DNA of 64,000 bases from JBDHHQ01 sp039586035 (GTDB lineage Bacteria; Gemmatimonadota; Gemmatimonadetes; Longimicrobiales; Gaopeijiaceae). Below are positions 35,685 through 45,039 of the stretch, one piece after another. The notes under the pieces are model-generated. The model searched no databases, was not told the DNA's origin, and was given only the letters and a program-made list of their open reading frames with translations. A program made the translations under genes and the position numbers. Location: the NCBI GenBank assembly GCA_039586035.1, contig JBDHLD010000011.1:1-64000 (forward strand). The letters are read 5' to 3'. Each line of letters starts with the position of its first letter. The first letter of the stretch is position 1.

Positions 35685-36842
35685 GTGGCCACCGGCGATC
35701 TCGGTGCGGCCGTGGCTCGGCTCGTGGAGCGCTTCCAGGCGGGTCAGCGTCCGGCCCTCGCGCGGGCCATCACCGTGGTAGAGAACCAACGCCCCGGATT
35801 CCAGGAGCTGCTCCACGACGTCCTCGGCGGAGGTCTCCAGGCCCGGCGCGTCGGGTTCACCGGACCGCCGGGCGCCGGGAAGTCCAGCCTCGTGTCGGAC
35901 CTCGCCGCGCGCTACCGGAAGCGAGACGAGGAAGTCGCGATCGTGGCCGTGGATCCGACCTCGCCCTATTCGGGCGGCGCGCTCCTGGGCGATCGCATCC
36001 GCATGAACGAGCTGGCCACGGATCCCGGAACCTTCATCCGCTCGATGGCTACGCGAGGATCCCTCGGCGGCCTGGCGACCACGACCCGCGAGGTCATCGA
36101 CCTGATGGACGCCTTCGGCTTCCCCCAGGTGCTCGTCGAGACGGTAGGCGTGGGGCAGACCGAGCTAGAAATCACGGGTGCCGCAGACACGGTGGTGGTG
36201 GTCCTGGTCCCCGAGTCCGGTGACGCGATTCAGGCCATGAAGGCGGGGCTCATGGAGATCGCCGACATCTTCGTGGTCAACAAGGCGGATCGGCCGGGCG
36301 CCGACCGACTGGTCAAGGAGATCAGCCTGGCCATCCACCTCAGGGCAGGGGAGGCCTTGAAGGACATCCCCGCGCACCACGGCGTGGATCTGAAGCGGGT
36401 GGGGCCGAGAGGGGCGGAGGGGCGGGGTGTCGAGGAGCCGGGCCAGGTACCGCGAGCCGATGGGCAACCTGGCGCGAGGAAGCCGGGTCGTCGCTGGGAG
36501 CGTCACCGACCGGAGGCCGGAGAATGGAAGATCCCCGTGCTCAAGACGGTGGCTCAGACCGGTGAGGGTGTGGACGCGCTGGCCACCGCCATCCAGGAAC
36601 ACCGGACCTACCTGAAGTCCAGCCGAGAGCTGGAGCGCCGACGCCGCGAACGAGCCGCGGGGCGGGTGCGGGACGTGGTCGAGCGGGAGCTGTCCCGGAT
36701 CGTGTGGGGCTCCGTCGACACGTCGGAGGTGCTGATCGAAGGCGTGGAAGCGGTGGCGACCGGCGTCGAGACGCCGTACACCGTGGCGCGCCGGATCGTC
36801 GAGAGGCACCTGGGGCGGGTGGATACGGCGCTACCCGAATAG
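35685..36842 (+). CDS. meaB: Methylmalonyl-CoA mutase-type chaperone GTPase MeaB
   Basis: 385 residues of the G3E GTPase family. Walker A is GPPGAGKS at 60-67, VDPTSPYSGGALLGDR is the MeaB signature, ETVGVGQTE is switch-like, and NKAD (199-202) gives guanine specificity. MeaB protects and reloads adenosylcobalamin-dependent acyl-CoA mutases, and the mutase large subunit follows 94 bases downstream. Residues about 223-280 form a hydrophilic insertion rich in Gly, Pro and Arg within the usual domain. The start is GTG 35685 with GAGGAGG upstream. Confidence 0.94.
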   Translation: MATGDLGAAVARLVERFQAGQRPALARAITVVENQRPGFQELLHDVLGGGLQARRVGFTGPPGAGKSSLVSDLAARYRKRDEEVAIVAVDPTSPYSGGALLGDRIRMNELATDPGTFIRSMATRGSLGGLATTTREVIDLMDAFGFPQVLVETVGVGQTELEITGAADTVVVVLVPESGDAIQAMKAGLMEIADIFVVNKADRPGADRLVKEISLAIHLRAGEALKDIPAHHGVDLKRVGPRGAEGRGVEEPGQVPRADGQPGARKPGRRWERHRPEAGEWKIPVLKTVAQTGEGVDALATAIQEHRTYLKSSRELERRRRERAAGRVRDVVERELSRIVWGSVDTSEVLIEGVEAVATGVETPYTVARRIVERHLGRVDTALPE

Positions 36843-36936
36843 TCCGGCCACGATGCCATTCGTTGACCCTCTGCCCACCCCCCATGATCTTTGAAGAGGC
36901 AAACTTTCCACCGATTGCGGACCTGTAGGGGACGAG

Positions 36937-38661
<1,725 letters not shown>

Positions 38662-39006
38662 TGGCGGGCTGCCCATAGCGGCGCAGGGCGTCGTTGGGCT
38701 CCTCGCGACTCCTGCGACGTACTTTTCAGTACGCCTCGGAGCGCCCTCGTCGCCCGCCTAGCCCTGCATCCACTCTGAACAGCCCCTGGACGCCTCTGTT
38801 GGACTGGCCATAGCGGCGCGGGAGGGGACGCCTCAGCCCGCGAGTGAGATCCCATACCACCATTCCCGCGCCGCGCAGCCGCCGCCGGCGCATGTCTCGC
38901 GTCTGCGAGGCGGACGTATGGTCCAAAACCCACGAGGTCACTGAACGTGACCAGCGAGGAAACGAGCTCCGGGCACTTGGGGTAGGGAACCGCCCAAGGC
39001 TTCCCG
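38662..39006. other. Gap between mutase large subunit and HAD gene, rich in hairpins
   Basis: 345 bases without a credible gene. It holds the repeat-flanked imperfect palindrome at 38673-38819, a CTCGC/GCGAG stem at 38895-38908 and a perfect 6-bp stem GGTCAC/GTGACC at 38935-38951. No T-run marks a standard terminator. Confidence 0.5.
38673..38819. repeat. Imperfect palindrome flanked by 12-base direct repeats
   Basis: CCATAGCGGCGC occurs at 38673-38684 and again at 38808-38819. Between them lies an imperfect inverted repeat with arms of about 40 bases (38683-38722 and 38729-38767) around the perfect core CGTAC-TTTTCA-GTACG (38718-38733); both arm ends match (GCAGGGC/GCCCTGC). It looks like a REP- or MITE-like intergenic element, but copy number is unknown. 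Confidence 0.5.
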
Positions 39007-39750
39007 ATGAACGTCCGATCACGTCGAGCGCCCGTGCCGTCCTCCCGAATCAAGGCCGTCTTGCTGGATGCCGGCAACACCCTGGTTTTCCTGGATGGGC
39101 AGCGTCTGCGCGCCGTATTCGGGGCCGTCGGCGTGCAGGTGAGCGCAGAGCGGTTCGCGGCCGCTGAGCTGCGGGCCCGGGCGCAGCTCGTGGACAGCAT
39201 GAACGGTGGCTCCAACGGCATGGAGCCGGAGGCCTGGAAGCGCTACTTCAAGCGCATCTTCAAGGAGTCGGGCGTGCCCTGGTGGAAGATGCGGCGGGTC
39301 GCCCGCGAGACGAAGGCGGCCCACCTGGCGACGCACCTTTGGACCTGCGTCCAGGGCGATACGCGAGCGGCCCTCCAGCGCCTTCGGGACGACGGCTACA
39401 GGCTCGCCGTCATCTCGAACGCAGACGGGACGGTCGAAGGCCTGCTGGAGACCGTCGGGCTCCGTCCTCACTTCGAGTTCGTCATCGACTCGGGCACGGT
39501 GGCCTGGGAGAAGCCCGATCCGCGGATCTTCCAGAACGCGCTCGGTCGGCTCGGCGTGGAGCCGGCAGAGTCGCTCTACGCGGGCGATCTATATCACGTG
39601 GACGTCCTCGGGGCTCGCGCCGCGGGAATGGAGGCCGTCCTGGTGGATCCGTGGGACCGCTCGATGTTCGACGTGGACCGTATCGCCCGCGTGGGGCAGC
39701 TGCCCGAGTACCTCGCCTCTTGGAGCGGAGGACCGGAGAACGGGCGCTGA
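39007..39750 (+). CDS. HAD-superfamily hydrolase, subfamily IA
   Basis: 247 residues. Motif I is LLDAGNTLV with nucleophile Asp21; the usual second aspartate two residues later is Gly23, so general acid catalysis is altered. Motif II is in VISNADG, motif III Lys is in EKPDPRIFQNAL, and motif IV is YAGDLYHVDVLGA. A helical cap lies between motifs I and II (about 35-120). The substrate is unknown. It sits between the two mutase subunit genes, so a CoA-ester or cofactor-repair role is possible but unproven. ATG 39007 is used. Confidence 0.85.
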   Translation: MNVRSRRAPVPSSRIKAVLLDAGNTLVFLDGQRLRAVFGAVGVQVSAERFAAAELRARAQLVDSMNGGSNGMEPEAWKRYFKRIFKESGVPWWKMRRVARETKAAHLATHLWTCVQGDTRAALQRLRDDGYRLAVISNADGTVEGLLETVGLRPHFEFVIDSGTVAWEKPDPRIFQNALGRLGVEPAESLYAGDLYHVDVLGARAAGMEAVLVDPWDRSMFDVDRIARVGQLPEYLASWSGGPENGR

Positions 39751-39838
39751 GCCGAGGGCGATGCCAGGCGTCCCCCATTTCCCTATCTTTCAAGGCTTTT
39801 CGGGACCAGATACCTGTCTCACGGAGGATCCGACGAAC

Positions 39839-40258
39839 ATGATCGAGGGCGAACGGAAGATCCGCGTGTTGGTGGCCAAGCCCGGTCTCGACGGACACGA
39901 TCGCGGGGCCAAGGTGATCGCCAGCTCGTTCCGGGATGCCGGCTTCGAGGTGATCTATACAGGATTGCACCAGACTCCCGAGATGGTCGTGAACGCCGCC
40001 GTCCAGGAAGACGTGGACGTGGTGGCGCTGTCCATCCTTTCGGGCGCCCACATGACGCTGTTCCCCCGGGTCAAGCAGCTGCTGGACGAAGCGGGGGCCG
40101 ATCACATGCTCCTCACTGGTGGAGGAATCATCCCCGAGGAGGACATGGAAGCGCTGGCAGCACAGGGCGTCGGCAAGCTGTTCGGGCCGGGCACGTCGAC
40201 CGGGGAAGCGGTAGCGTACATCAGGGAGTGGTTCGCTGCTCAAGAGCAGGTCCTTTGA
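39839..40258 (+). CDS. Acyl-CoA mutase small subunit, cobalamin-binding
   Basis: 139 residues, the stand-alone B12-binding Rossmann domain of the mutase family. The ligand motif DxHxxG is DGHDRG at 18-23 with cobalt ligand His20; LSGAH and LTGGGIIPEED complete the B12 pocket. It pairs with the large subunit at 36937 to form the IcmA/IcmB-like heteromer. A GGAGG ribosome-binding site precedes ATG 39839. Separation of the two subunits by a HAD gene is unusual; more often they are adjacent. Confidence 0.94.
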   Translation: MIEGERKIRVLVAKPGLDGHDRGAKVIASSFRDAGFEVIYTGLHQTPEMVVNAAVQEDVDVVALSILSGAHMTLFPRVKQLLDEAGADHMLLTGGGIIPEEDMEALAAQGVGKLFGPGTSTGEAVAYIREWFAAQEQVL

Positions 40259-40271
40259 GGACCGGGGCGCC

Positions 40272-41927
40272 ATGACCGAGACGACCACCGAGGGAACGGC
40301 GGGCCAGACGGTGGAGCAGCGCGATACGCGCCTGGCTGTCCTGGCGTCGGAGCTTCACGAGCTTCGGGAGCGGCTCCGACTGGGCGGCGGGCCCAAGCGC
40401 ATCCAGCGGCAGCACGACCAGGGCAAGCTGACGGCTCGGGAACGGGTCGAGAGGCTCCTGGATCCTGGAGCCCCGTGGGTAGAAGTCGGTCTCATGGTGG
40501 CCCACGACCTCTACGACGGGCAGGCGCCGGGCGCAGGCGTCGTCACGGGGGTCGGTCGCGTAGAGGGGCGCGAGATCGTCGTCGTGGCCAACGACGCCAC
40601 GGTCAAGGCGGGCTCCTGGTGGCCGGAGACGATCAAGAAGATCCTGCGGGCGCAGGAGATCGCCATGCGCTGCCGGATCCCCATCGTCTACCTCGTGGAC
40701 TCGGCCGGCGTGAACCTGCCCTACCAGGGGGGCGTCTTCCCGGGTCAGTACGGCGCTGCCCGGATCTTCTACTACAACTCGGTCATGCGGCGCTACCTGC
40801 ACGTGCCCCAATTGGCTGCGGTCATGGGGCCGTGCATCGCGGGCGGCGCCTATCTGCCGGCGCTGTCCGACGTGATCCTGATGGTCGAAGGCACCAGCTT
40901 CATGGGGCTCGGCGGTCCCAACCTCGTGAAGGGCGCGACGGGACAGACCGTCGGCTCGGAGGAGCTGGGGGGCGGGCGCGTCCACACATCCGTGAGCGGT
41001 GTTGCCCACTACCTGGTGGAGAACGACGACGCGTGTCTGTTCAAGCTGCGTCAGCTCGTCCGGGAGCTCCCGCGCGAGGCCGCGGCGATGCGGCACGAAA
41101 GCGAGTGGACACCCACCACCCGGCCGGTGGAGGATCTGTACGAGCTGCTCCCTCCCGATCACCGTCAGCCGTACGACACGCACCACGTCCTGGCGGCGGT
41201 CCTCGACGGAGAGGGTCTGGACGAGTTCCAGCCCGAGTACGCCAGGGAGATGATCTGTGGGACTGGTTTCATCCAGGGAATCCCCGTGGGCGTCATCGCC
41301 AACGCGCGCGGCATGATCCAGACGCCGGGAGAACGGCCTCGGTTCGGAGGCATCGTCTACACGGAGAGCGCCGAGAAGGTGGCCTACTTCATCGAGACGA
41401 TGAACCGCCACAAGACGCCGCTCCTGTTCGTGCAGGACGTGTCGGGCTTCATGGTGGGGCCCGAGGCCGAGCACTCGGGGATCATCCGGGCGGGCGCCCG
41501 CTTCGTGGAGGCCATGGCCACCGCGCTGGTGCCCAAGCTGGTGCTCACACTGAACCACGCGTCTGGCGCCGGCTACTACGCCATGGCCGGACAGGGCTTC
41601 GATCCCGACTTCATCCTGAGCCTGCCCACGGGACGAATGGGCGTGATGGAGGGCGCGAGCGCCGTCATGGCGTTGTTCAGCGGTCAGATCGACAAGCTCA
41701 AGGCCGAGGGCAAGGTGCCGGACGAAGACCTCACCACCCGCATGGACGAGGTGCGCGCCGAATACGACCGCCAGCTGGACGCTCGCTTCGCGGCGGCCCG
41801 CGGGTTCGTTGACGAGATCGTGCTCCCGGAGGAGCTCAGGGACGCGCTGGGGCTGCTGCTCCGAGCGTCGCTCCACAACCCGGGCCCCCACATCGGTGCT
41901 TTCCACCTGCCCCGGGCTCAGGAATGA
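40272..41927 (+). CDS. Acyl-CoA carboxylase beta subunit (carboxyltransferase)
   Basis: 551 residues with two crotonase-fold halves. MGPCIAGGAYLPALSD in the N-half and LNHASGAGYYAMAGQGFDP in the C-half form the oxyanion sites, and LVDSAGVNLPYQGGVFPGQYG is close to methylcrotonyl-CoA or geranyl-CoA carboxylase subunits. It transfers the carboxyl group from biotin to an acyl-CoA. No biotin carboxylase/BCCP alpha subunit lies in the window, so it must come from elsewhere. Context with an AtuA-like gene and a hydratase favours a branched unsaturated acyl-CoA over propionyl-CoA, by inference. It starts 13 bases after the B12 subunit. Confidence 0.88.
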   Translation: MTETTTEGTAGQTVEQRDTRLAVLASELHELRERLRLGGGPKRIQRQHDQGKLTARERVERLLDPGAPWVEVGLMVAHDLYDGQAPGAGVVTGVGRVEGREIVVVANDATVKAGSWWPETIKKILRAQEIAMRCRIPIVYLVDSAGVNLPYQGGVFPGQYGAARIFYYNSVMRRYLHVPQLAAVMGPCIAGGAYLPALSDVILMVEGTSFMGLGGPNLVKGATGQTVGSEELGGGRVHTSVSGVAHYLVENDDACLFKLRQLVRELPREAAAMRHESEWTPTTRPVEDLYELLPPDHRQPYDTHHVLAAVLDGEGLDEFQPEYAREMICGTGFIQGIPVGVIANARGMIQTPGERPRFGGIVYTESAEKVAYFIETMNRHKTPLLFVQDVSGFMVGPEAEHSGIIRAGARFVEAMATALVPKLVLTLNHASGAGYYAMAGQGFDPDFILSLPTGRMGVMEGASAVMALFSGQIDKLKAEGKVPDEDLTTRMDEVRAEYDRQLDARFAAARGFVDEIVLPEELRDALGLLLRASLHNPGPHIGAFHLPRAQE

Positions 41928-42072
41928 GAGCCGGTGGGACGTCGGCGGCGGTGGGGCACGGGCTACCGTGGGCCCCGCGGAGCGGGACGCCTCGTACCGA
42001 GGGGCTCCGGAGCGCGCAGTCCCTCGAGAGGGGATCGGCATCCGTGAACCAGGCAGCGATCGAGAGAAGCTC

Positions 42073-43458
42073 GTGAGCGATTCCCCACAGAACACGATCC
42101 GCATCGCCAGCGGCCAGGGCTTCTGGGGCGACGACCTGGAGGCGCCGGTCCGCCAGGTGGAGCGGGGCCCCATCGACTACCTGATGATGGACTACCTGGC
42201 CGAGGTGACCATGTCCATCATGCAGAAGCAGCGGGCCCGGGATCCGTCCGCCGGCTACGCCCGCGATTTCGTGCCGCTGATGAAGCGCATTTTTCCGGCC
42301 TGCGTGGAGCGAGATGTCCGCGTGGTGACGAACGCCGGGGGCGTGAACCCCCGGGGGTGCGCCGAGGCCTTGGTCGAAGCGGGCCGGGAGGCGGGCGTCG
42401 GCGGGAAGGCACGGGTGGCCATGGTCACGGGCGACGACCTCATGGATCGCCTGGACGACCTGCTGACGGCGGGCCATACCCTGGACAACATGGAGAGCGG
42501 GGAGCCGCTGGCCACCGTGCGCGACCGCGTCCAGAGCGCCAACGTCTACATCGGCGCCGCCCCCATCGTCGAGGCCCTCCGGCAGGACGCCCGCGTGGTG
42601 GTCACCGGGCGGTCGACCGACACGGCCCTCACCTACGGTCCCATGATGCACGCCTTCGGGTGGAGCCCCGACGACTACGACCGGCTGGCGGCTGGGGTCG
42701 TGGCGGGCCACATCAACGAGTGTGGAGCCCAGTGCTCCGGCGGGAACTGCCTGATCGACTGGTGGGACATTCCGGACATGGCCGACGTGGGCTTCCCCAT
42801 CATCGAGGCCGCCCCGTCGGGCGAGTTCGTGGTCACCAAGCACGGAGGCACGGGCGGCCGGGTGTCCCGAGCCACCGTCACCGAGCAGATCGTCTACGAG
42901 ATGGGCGATCCATCGACCTACATCACTCCGGACGTAGTGGCCGACTTCACCACGATCCACCTGGCGGAGGAGGGGCCCGACCGAGTGCGCGTCCACGGGG
43001 TGAAGGGCAGGGGGCCCACGCCGTTCCTGAAGGTGTCGATCGCCTACTCCAGCGGCTGGAAGGCCGTGGGCACGCTCGTCTATGCCTGGCCCGACGCCGC
43101 CGCCAAGGCCCGGCGGGCCGACCAGATCCTCCGTGAGCGCATGGATCGGCTGGGCCTGGTATTCGACACCGTCCGGACCGAGCTCGTGGGGTGGGACTCT
43201 ACCCACGGCCCTCTAGTGGGCGAGCCGCCGCCGGACCTGCCCGAGGTGCAGCTCCGCATCGGCGTGCGTGGCTCGGACCGGGCGTCGGTGGAGCGCTTCA
43301 CCCGGGAGATCGCGCCGCTGGTGCTGACGGGCCCACCCTCGGTGACGGGCTTCGCGGGCGGGAGGCCTCGCGTGCAGGAGATCATGGCCTACTGGCCGGC
43401 CCTCATCGACCGCACCGTGGTGGAGCCCCACCTGCGCGTCGAGGTGTTCGACGTATGA
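42073..43458 (+). CDS. AtuA-like acyclic terpene utilisation protein, main domain (DUF1446)
   Basis: 461 residues. IRIASGQGFWGDDLEAP, VVTNAGGVNPRGCAEALVEA, AGHINECGAQCSGGN and KHGGTGGRVSRATV are hallmarks of the AtuA/DUF1446 family. AtuA is needed for citronellol/geraniol degradation in Pseudomonas, but its reaction is not established. Full-length AtuA carries a C-terminal ferredoxin-fold domain; here that part is a separate gene at 43604. GTG 42073 is the start, 145 bases after the carboxylase. The gene ends within the first unit of a 39-base repeat. Confidence 0.88.
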   Translation: MSDSPQNTIRIASGQGFWGDDLEAPVRQVERGPIDYLMMDYLAEVTMSIMQKQRARDPSAGYARDFVPLMKRIFPACVERDVRVVTNAGGVNPRGCAEALVEAGREAGVGGKARVAMVTGDDLMDRLDDLLTAGHTLDNMESGEPLATVRDRVQSANVYIGAAPIVEALRQDARVVVTGRSTDTALTYGPMMHAFGWSPDDYDRLAAGVVAGHINECGAQCSGGNCLIDWWDIPDMADVGFPIIEAAPSGEFVVTKHGGTGGRVSRATVTEQIVYEMGDPSTYITPDVVADFTTIHLAEEGPDRVRVHGVKGRGPTPFLKVSIAYSSGWKAVGTLVYAWPDAAAKARRADQILRERMDRLGLVFDTVRTELVGWDSTHGPLVGEPPPDLPEVQLRIGVRGSDRASVERFTREIAPLVLTGPPSVTGFAGGRPRVQEIMAYWPALIDRTVVEPHLRVEVFDV

Positions 43459-43554
43459 GGGGGAGGACTGGAGTCGGTCGAGGCATTCGCGGCGCGGGGC
43501 GCCGGACCGAAGCAGGTCGAGGCGTTCGCCGCGGGGAGCGAGTCGCCCGAGCCC
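43438..43554 (+). repeat. Degenerate 39-base tandem repeat, three units
   Basis: GTCGAGGTGTTCG at 43438, GTCGAGGCATTCG at 43477 and GTCGAGGCGTTCG at 43516 are spaced exactly 39 bases. The first unit encodes the end of the AtuA-like main domain; the next two lie after its stop, in the same reading frame. Similarity outside the 13-base core is weak. Confidence 0.6.
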
Positions 43555-43603
43555 GGCCCTCGTACGCGACGCGGAACGACCGAACAGCCGGGAGGACGAT
43601 CTC

Positions 43604-43978
43604 GTGACCCGTATCCAGCTCGTCCACCTGGCCCACGCCCGATCGGGTGACAAGGGCGACACCGCCAACGTGGGGGTCATCGCGTACGATCCCGACCACT
43701 ACGCGCTGCTCCGGGACGCGCTGACCCCCGAGCGGGTGAAGGCCCACTTCGGCGACATGGTCCAGGGCGAGGTGGAGCGCTTCGAGCTCCCCAACCTGGC
43801 TGCGCTCAACTTCCTGCTACACGGGGCGCTGGACGGCGGCGGGACCGTGTCACTCATGACCGACGCGCAGGGCAAGGTTTTCAGCACTGCCCTCCTTCGC
43901 ATGGAGATCGAGGTGCCGCGCGACGTCGCCGATGCGGTAGCGGGGAAGGGTCGGCTGCCAGACGGGGGTGCGGCGTGA
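43604..43978 (+). CDS. AtuA-like C-terminal ferredoxin-fold domain as a separate protein
   Basis: 124 residues. LAHARSGDKGDTANVGVIAYD, LTPERVKAHFGDMVQGEVERF and ELPNLAALNFLLHGALDGGG match the C-terminal domain of AtuA-type proteins. In relatives it is fused to the DUF1446 domain encoded just upstream. GTG 43604 with GGAGG upstream is the start; it lies in the +1 frame relative to the upstream gene. The stop overlaps the hydratase start (GTGA). The two halves presumably associate. Confidence 0.85.
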   Translation: MTRIQLVHLAHARSGDKGDTANVGVIAYDPDHYALLRDALTPERVKAHFGDMVQGEVERFELPNLAALNFLLHGALDGGGTVSLMTDAQGKVFSTALLRMEIEVPRDVADAVAGKGRLPDGGAA

Positions 43979-44742
43979 GCGAAATCCTCCTGTACTCGGT
44001 GGACCTGGGCGTCGCGACTCTGGTCATGAACCGACCCGAGAAGCGGAACGCGCTGAACGGGGAGCTGGTGGTAGCGCTGGCCGACGCGCTGGAACGAGCG
44101 GCGGGCGACCACGACGTCCGCGTCGTGATGTTGCGCGGCGCGGGAAGCGACTTCTGCTCCGGGGCCGATCTGGCCGAGCTGGAGCGGATTGCGGAGATGG
44201 GGCCCGAGGCCAGCCTCGCGGACGCCTCGGTCCTGGGCGACCTTTTCGTGGCCATGCGCCGGCACCCCAAGCCCATCGTCGCGGCGGTGCACGGCCGCGC
44301 GCTGGCGGGTGGGGCGGGGCTGGCCACGGCGTGCGATCTGGTGTTGGCGTCCGACGACGCGGAGCTGGGCTACCCGGAGGTCCACCTGGGCTTCGTCCCC
44401 GCCATGGTCATGGCCATTCTCCGGCGCAAGGTCGGTGAGTCCCGGGCGTTCGAGCTGGCTACGCGCGGCGACCGCATCCCGGCGGGGGAGGCCCAAGAGC
44501 TGGGCCTGGTCAACCGCGTCTTCCCGGCCGGGCGCTTCGAGGACGAGGCCGCTTCCTACGCCGCCGGTTTGGCGGCTCGGCCCGCGTCCTCGGTACAACT
44601 GTCCAAGCGGCTCCTCTACGGCCTCGACGGCGTGGGCTTCGAGGACGCCGTCGCTCGGGGAGCCGAGGTGAACGCCATCGCGCGCCTCACCGAAGCCTGC
44701 CGCGAGGGCGTGCGTCGCTTCCTGCAGCGCAAGCGGGACTGA
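43975..44742 (+). CDS. Enoyl-CoA hydratase/isomerase family protein
   Basis: 255 residues, crotonase fold. The oxyanion-hole segments are DFCSGADLAEL and GRALAGGAGLATACD, and LGFVPAMV occupies the catalytic-loop position. It probably hydrates a 2-enoyl-CoA; the order carboxylase-AtuA-hydratase resembles leucine (LiuB-LiuC) and acyclic terpene (AtuC-AtuE) pathways, so a glutaconyl-CoA-type hydratase is a fair guess. GTG 43975 overlaps the previous stop by 4 bases. Confidence 0.9.
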   Translation: MSEILLYSVDLGVATLVMNRPEKRNALNGELVVALADALERAAGDHDVRVVMLRGAGSDFCSGADLAELERIAEMGPEASLADASVLGDLFVAMRRHPKPIVAAVHGRALAGGAGLATACDLVLASDDAELGYPEVHLGFVPAMVMAILRRKVGESRAFELATRGDRIPAGEAQELGLVNRVFPAGRFEDEAASYAAGLAARPASSVQLSKRLLYGLDGVGFEDAVARGAEVNAIARLTEACREGVRRFLQRKRD

Positions 44743-44751
44743 GACGGCGTC

Positions 44752-45003
44752 ATGGTCTTCCGCGCCGACCGCGGCCACCGAGGCGCCGACCCGTACCTGA
44801 CCTGGAAGGTCCGGCTGTTCGCCATCGGTGCCACGCTGGGCCTCGCGGGCATCTTCCTGGACATCAAGGCCCTGGTCTGGGCGGCCATCGCGGTGCTCGT
44901 GGCGGGATTCCTGTTACGGTTCTTCCCGGCGTCCGATCCGGAGCCCGAGGACGACGCGCGACCCGACGACGACGCGCGACCCGAGGACGACGACCCTTCC
45001 TGA
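44752..45003 (+). CDS. Small two-helix membrane protein
   Basis: 83 residues, family not recognised. A basic N-terminus is followed by two transmembrane helices (about 21-37 and 41-58) and an acidic tail made of repeated DDARP units. It lies 9 bases after the hydratase and 36 bases before recQ in the same direction, so it is probably co-transcribed. No function can be assigned. Confidence 0.7.
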   Translation: MVFRADRGHRGADPYLTWKVRLFAIGATLGLAGIFLDIKALVWAAIAVLVAGFLLRFFPASDPEPEDDARPDDDARPEDDDPS

Positions 45004-45039
45004 CATTCCGCTGCCCGCGCCGCTGCCCTCGATTGAGGC

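Noticed and set aside
43438..43554. CRISPR-like array
   Set aside because: Only three degenerate 13-base cores at 39-base spacing, the first inside a coding sequence, and no cas genes.
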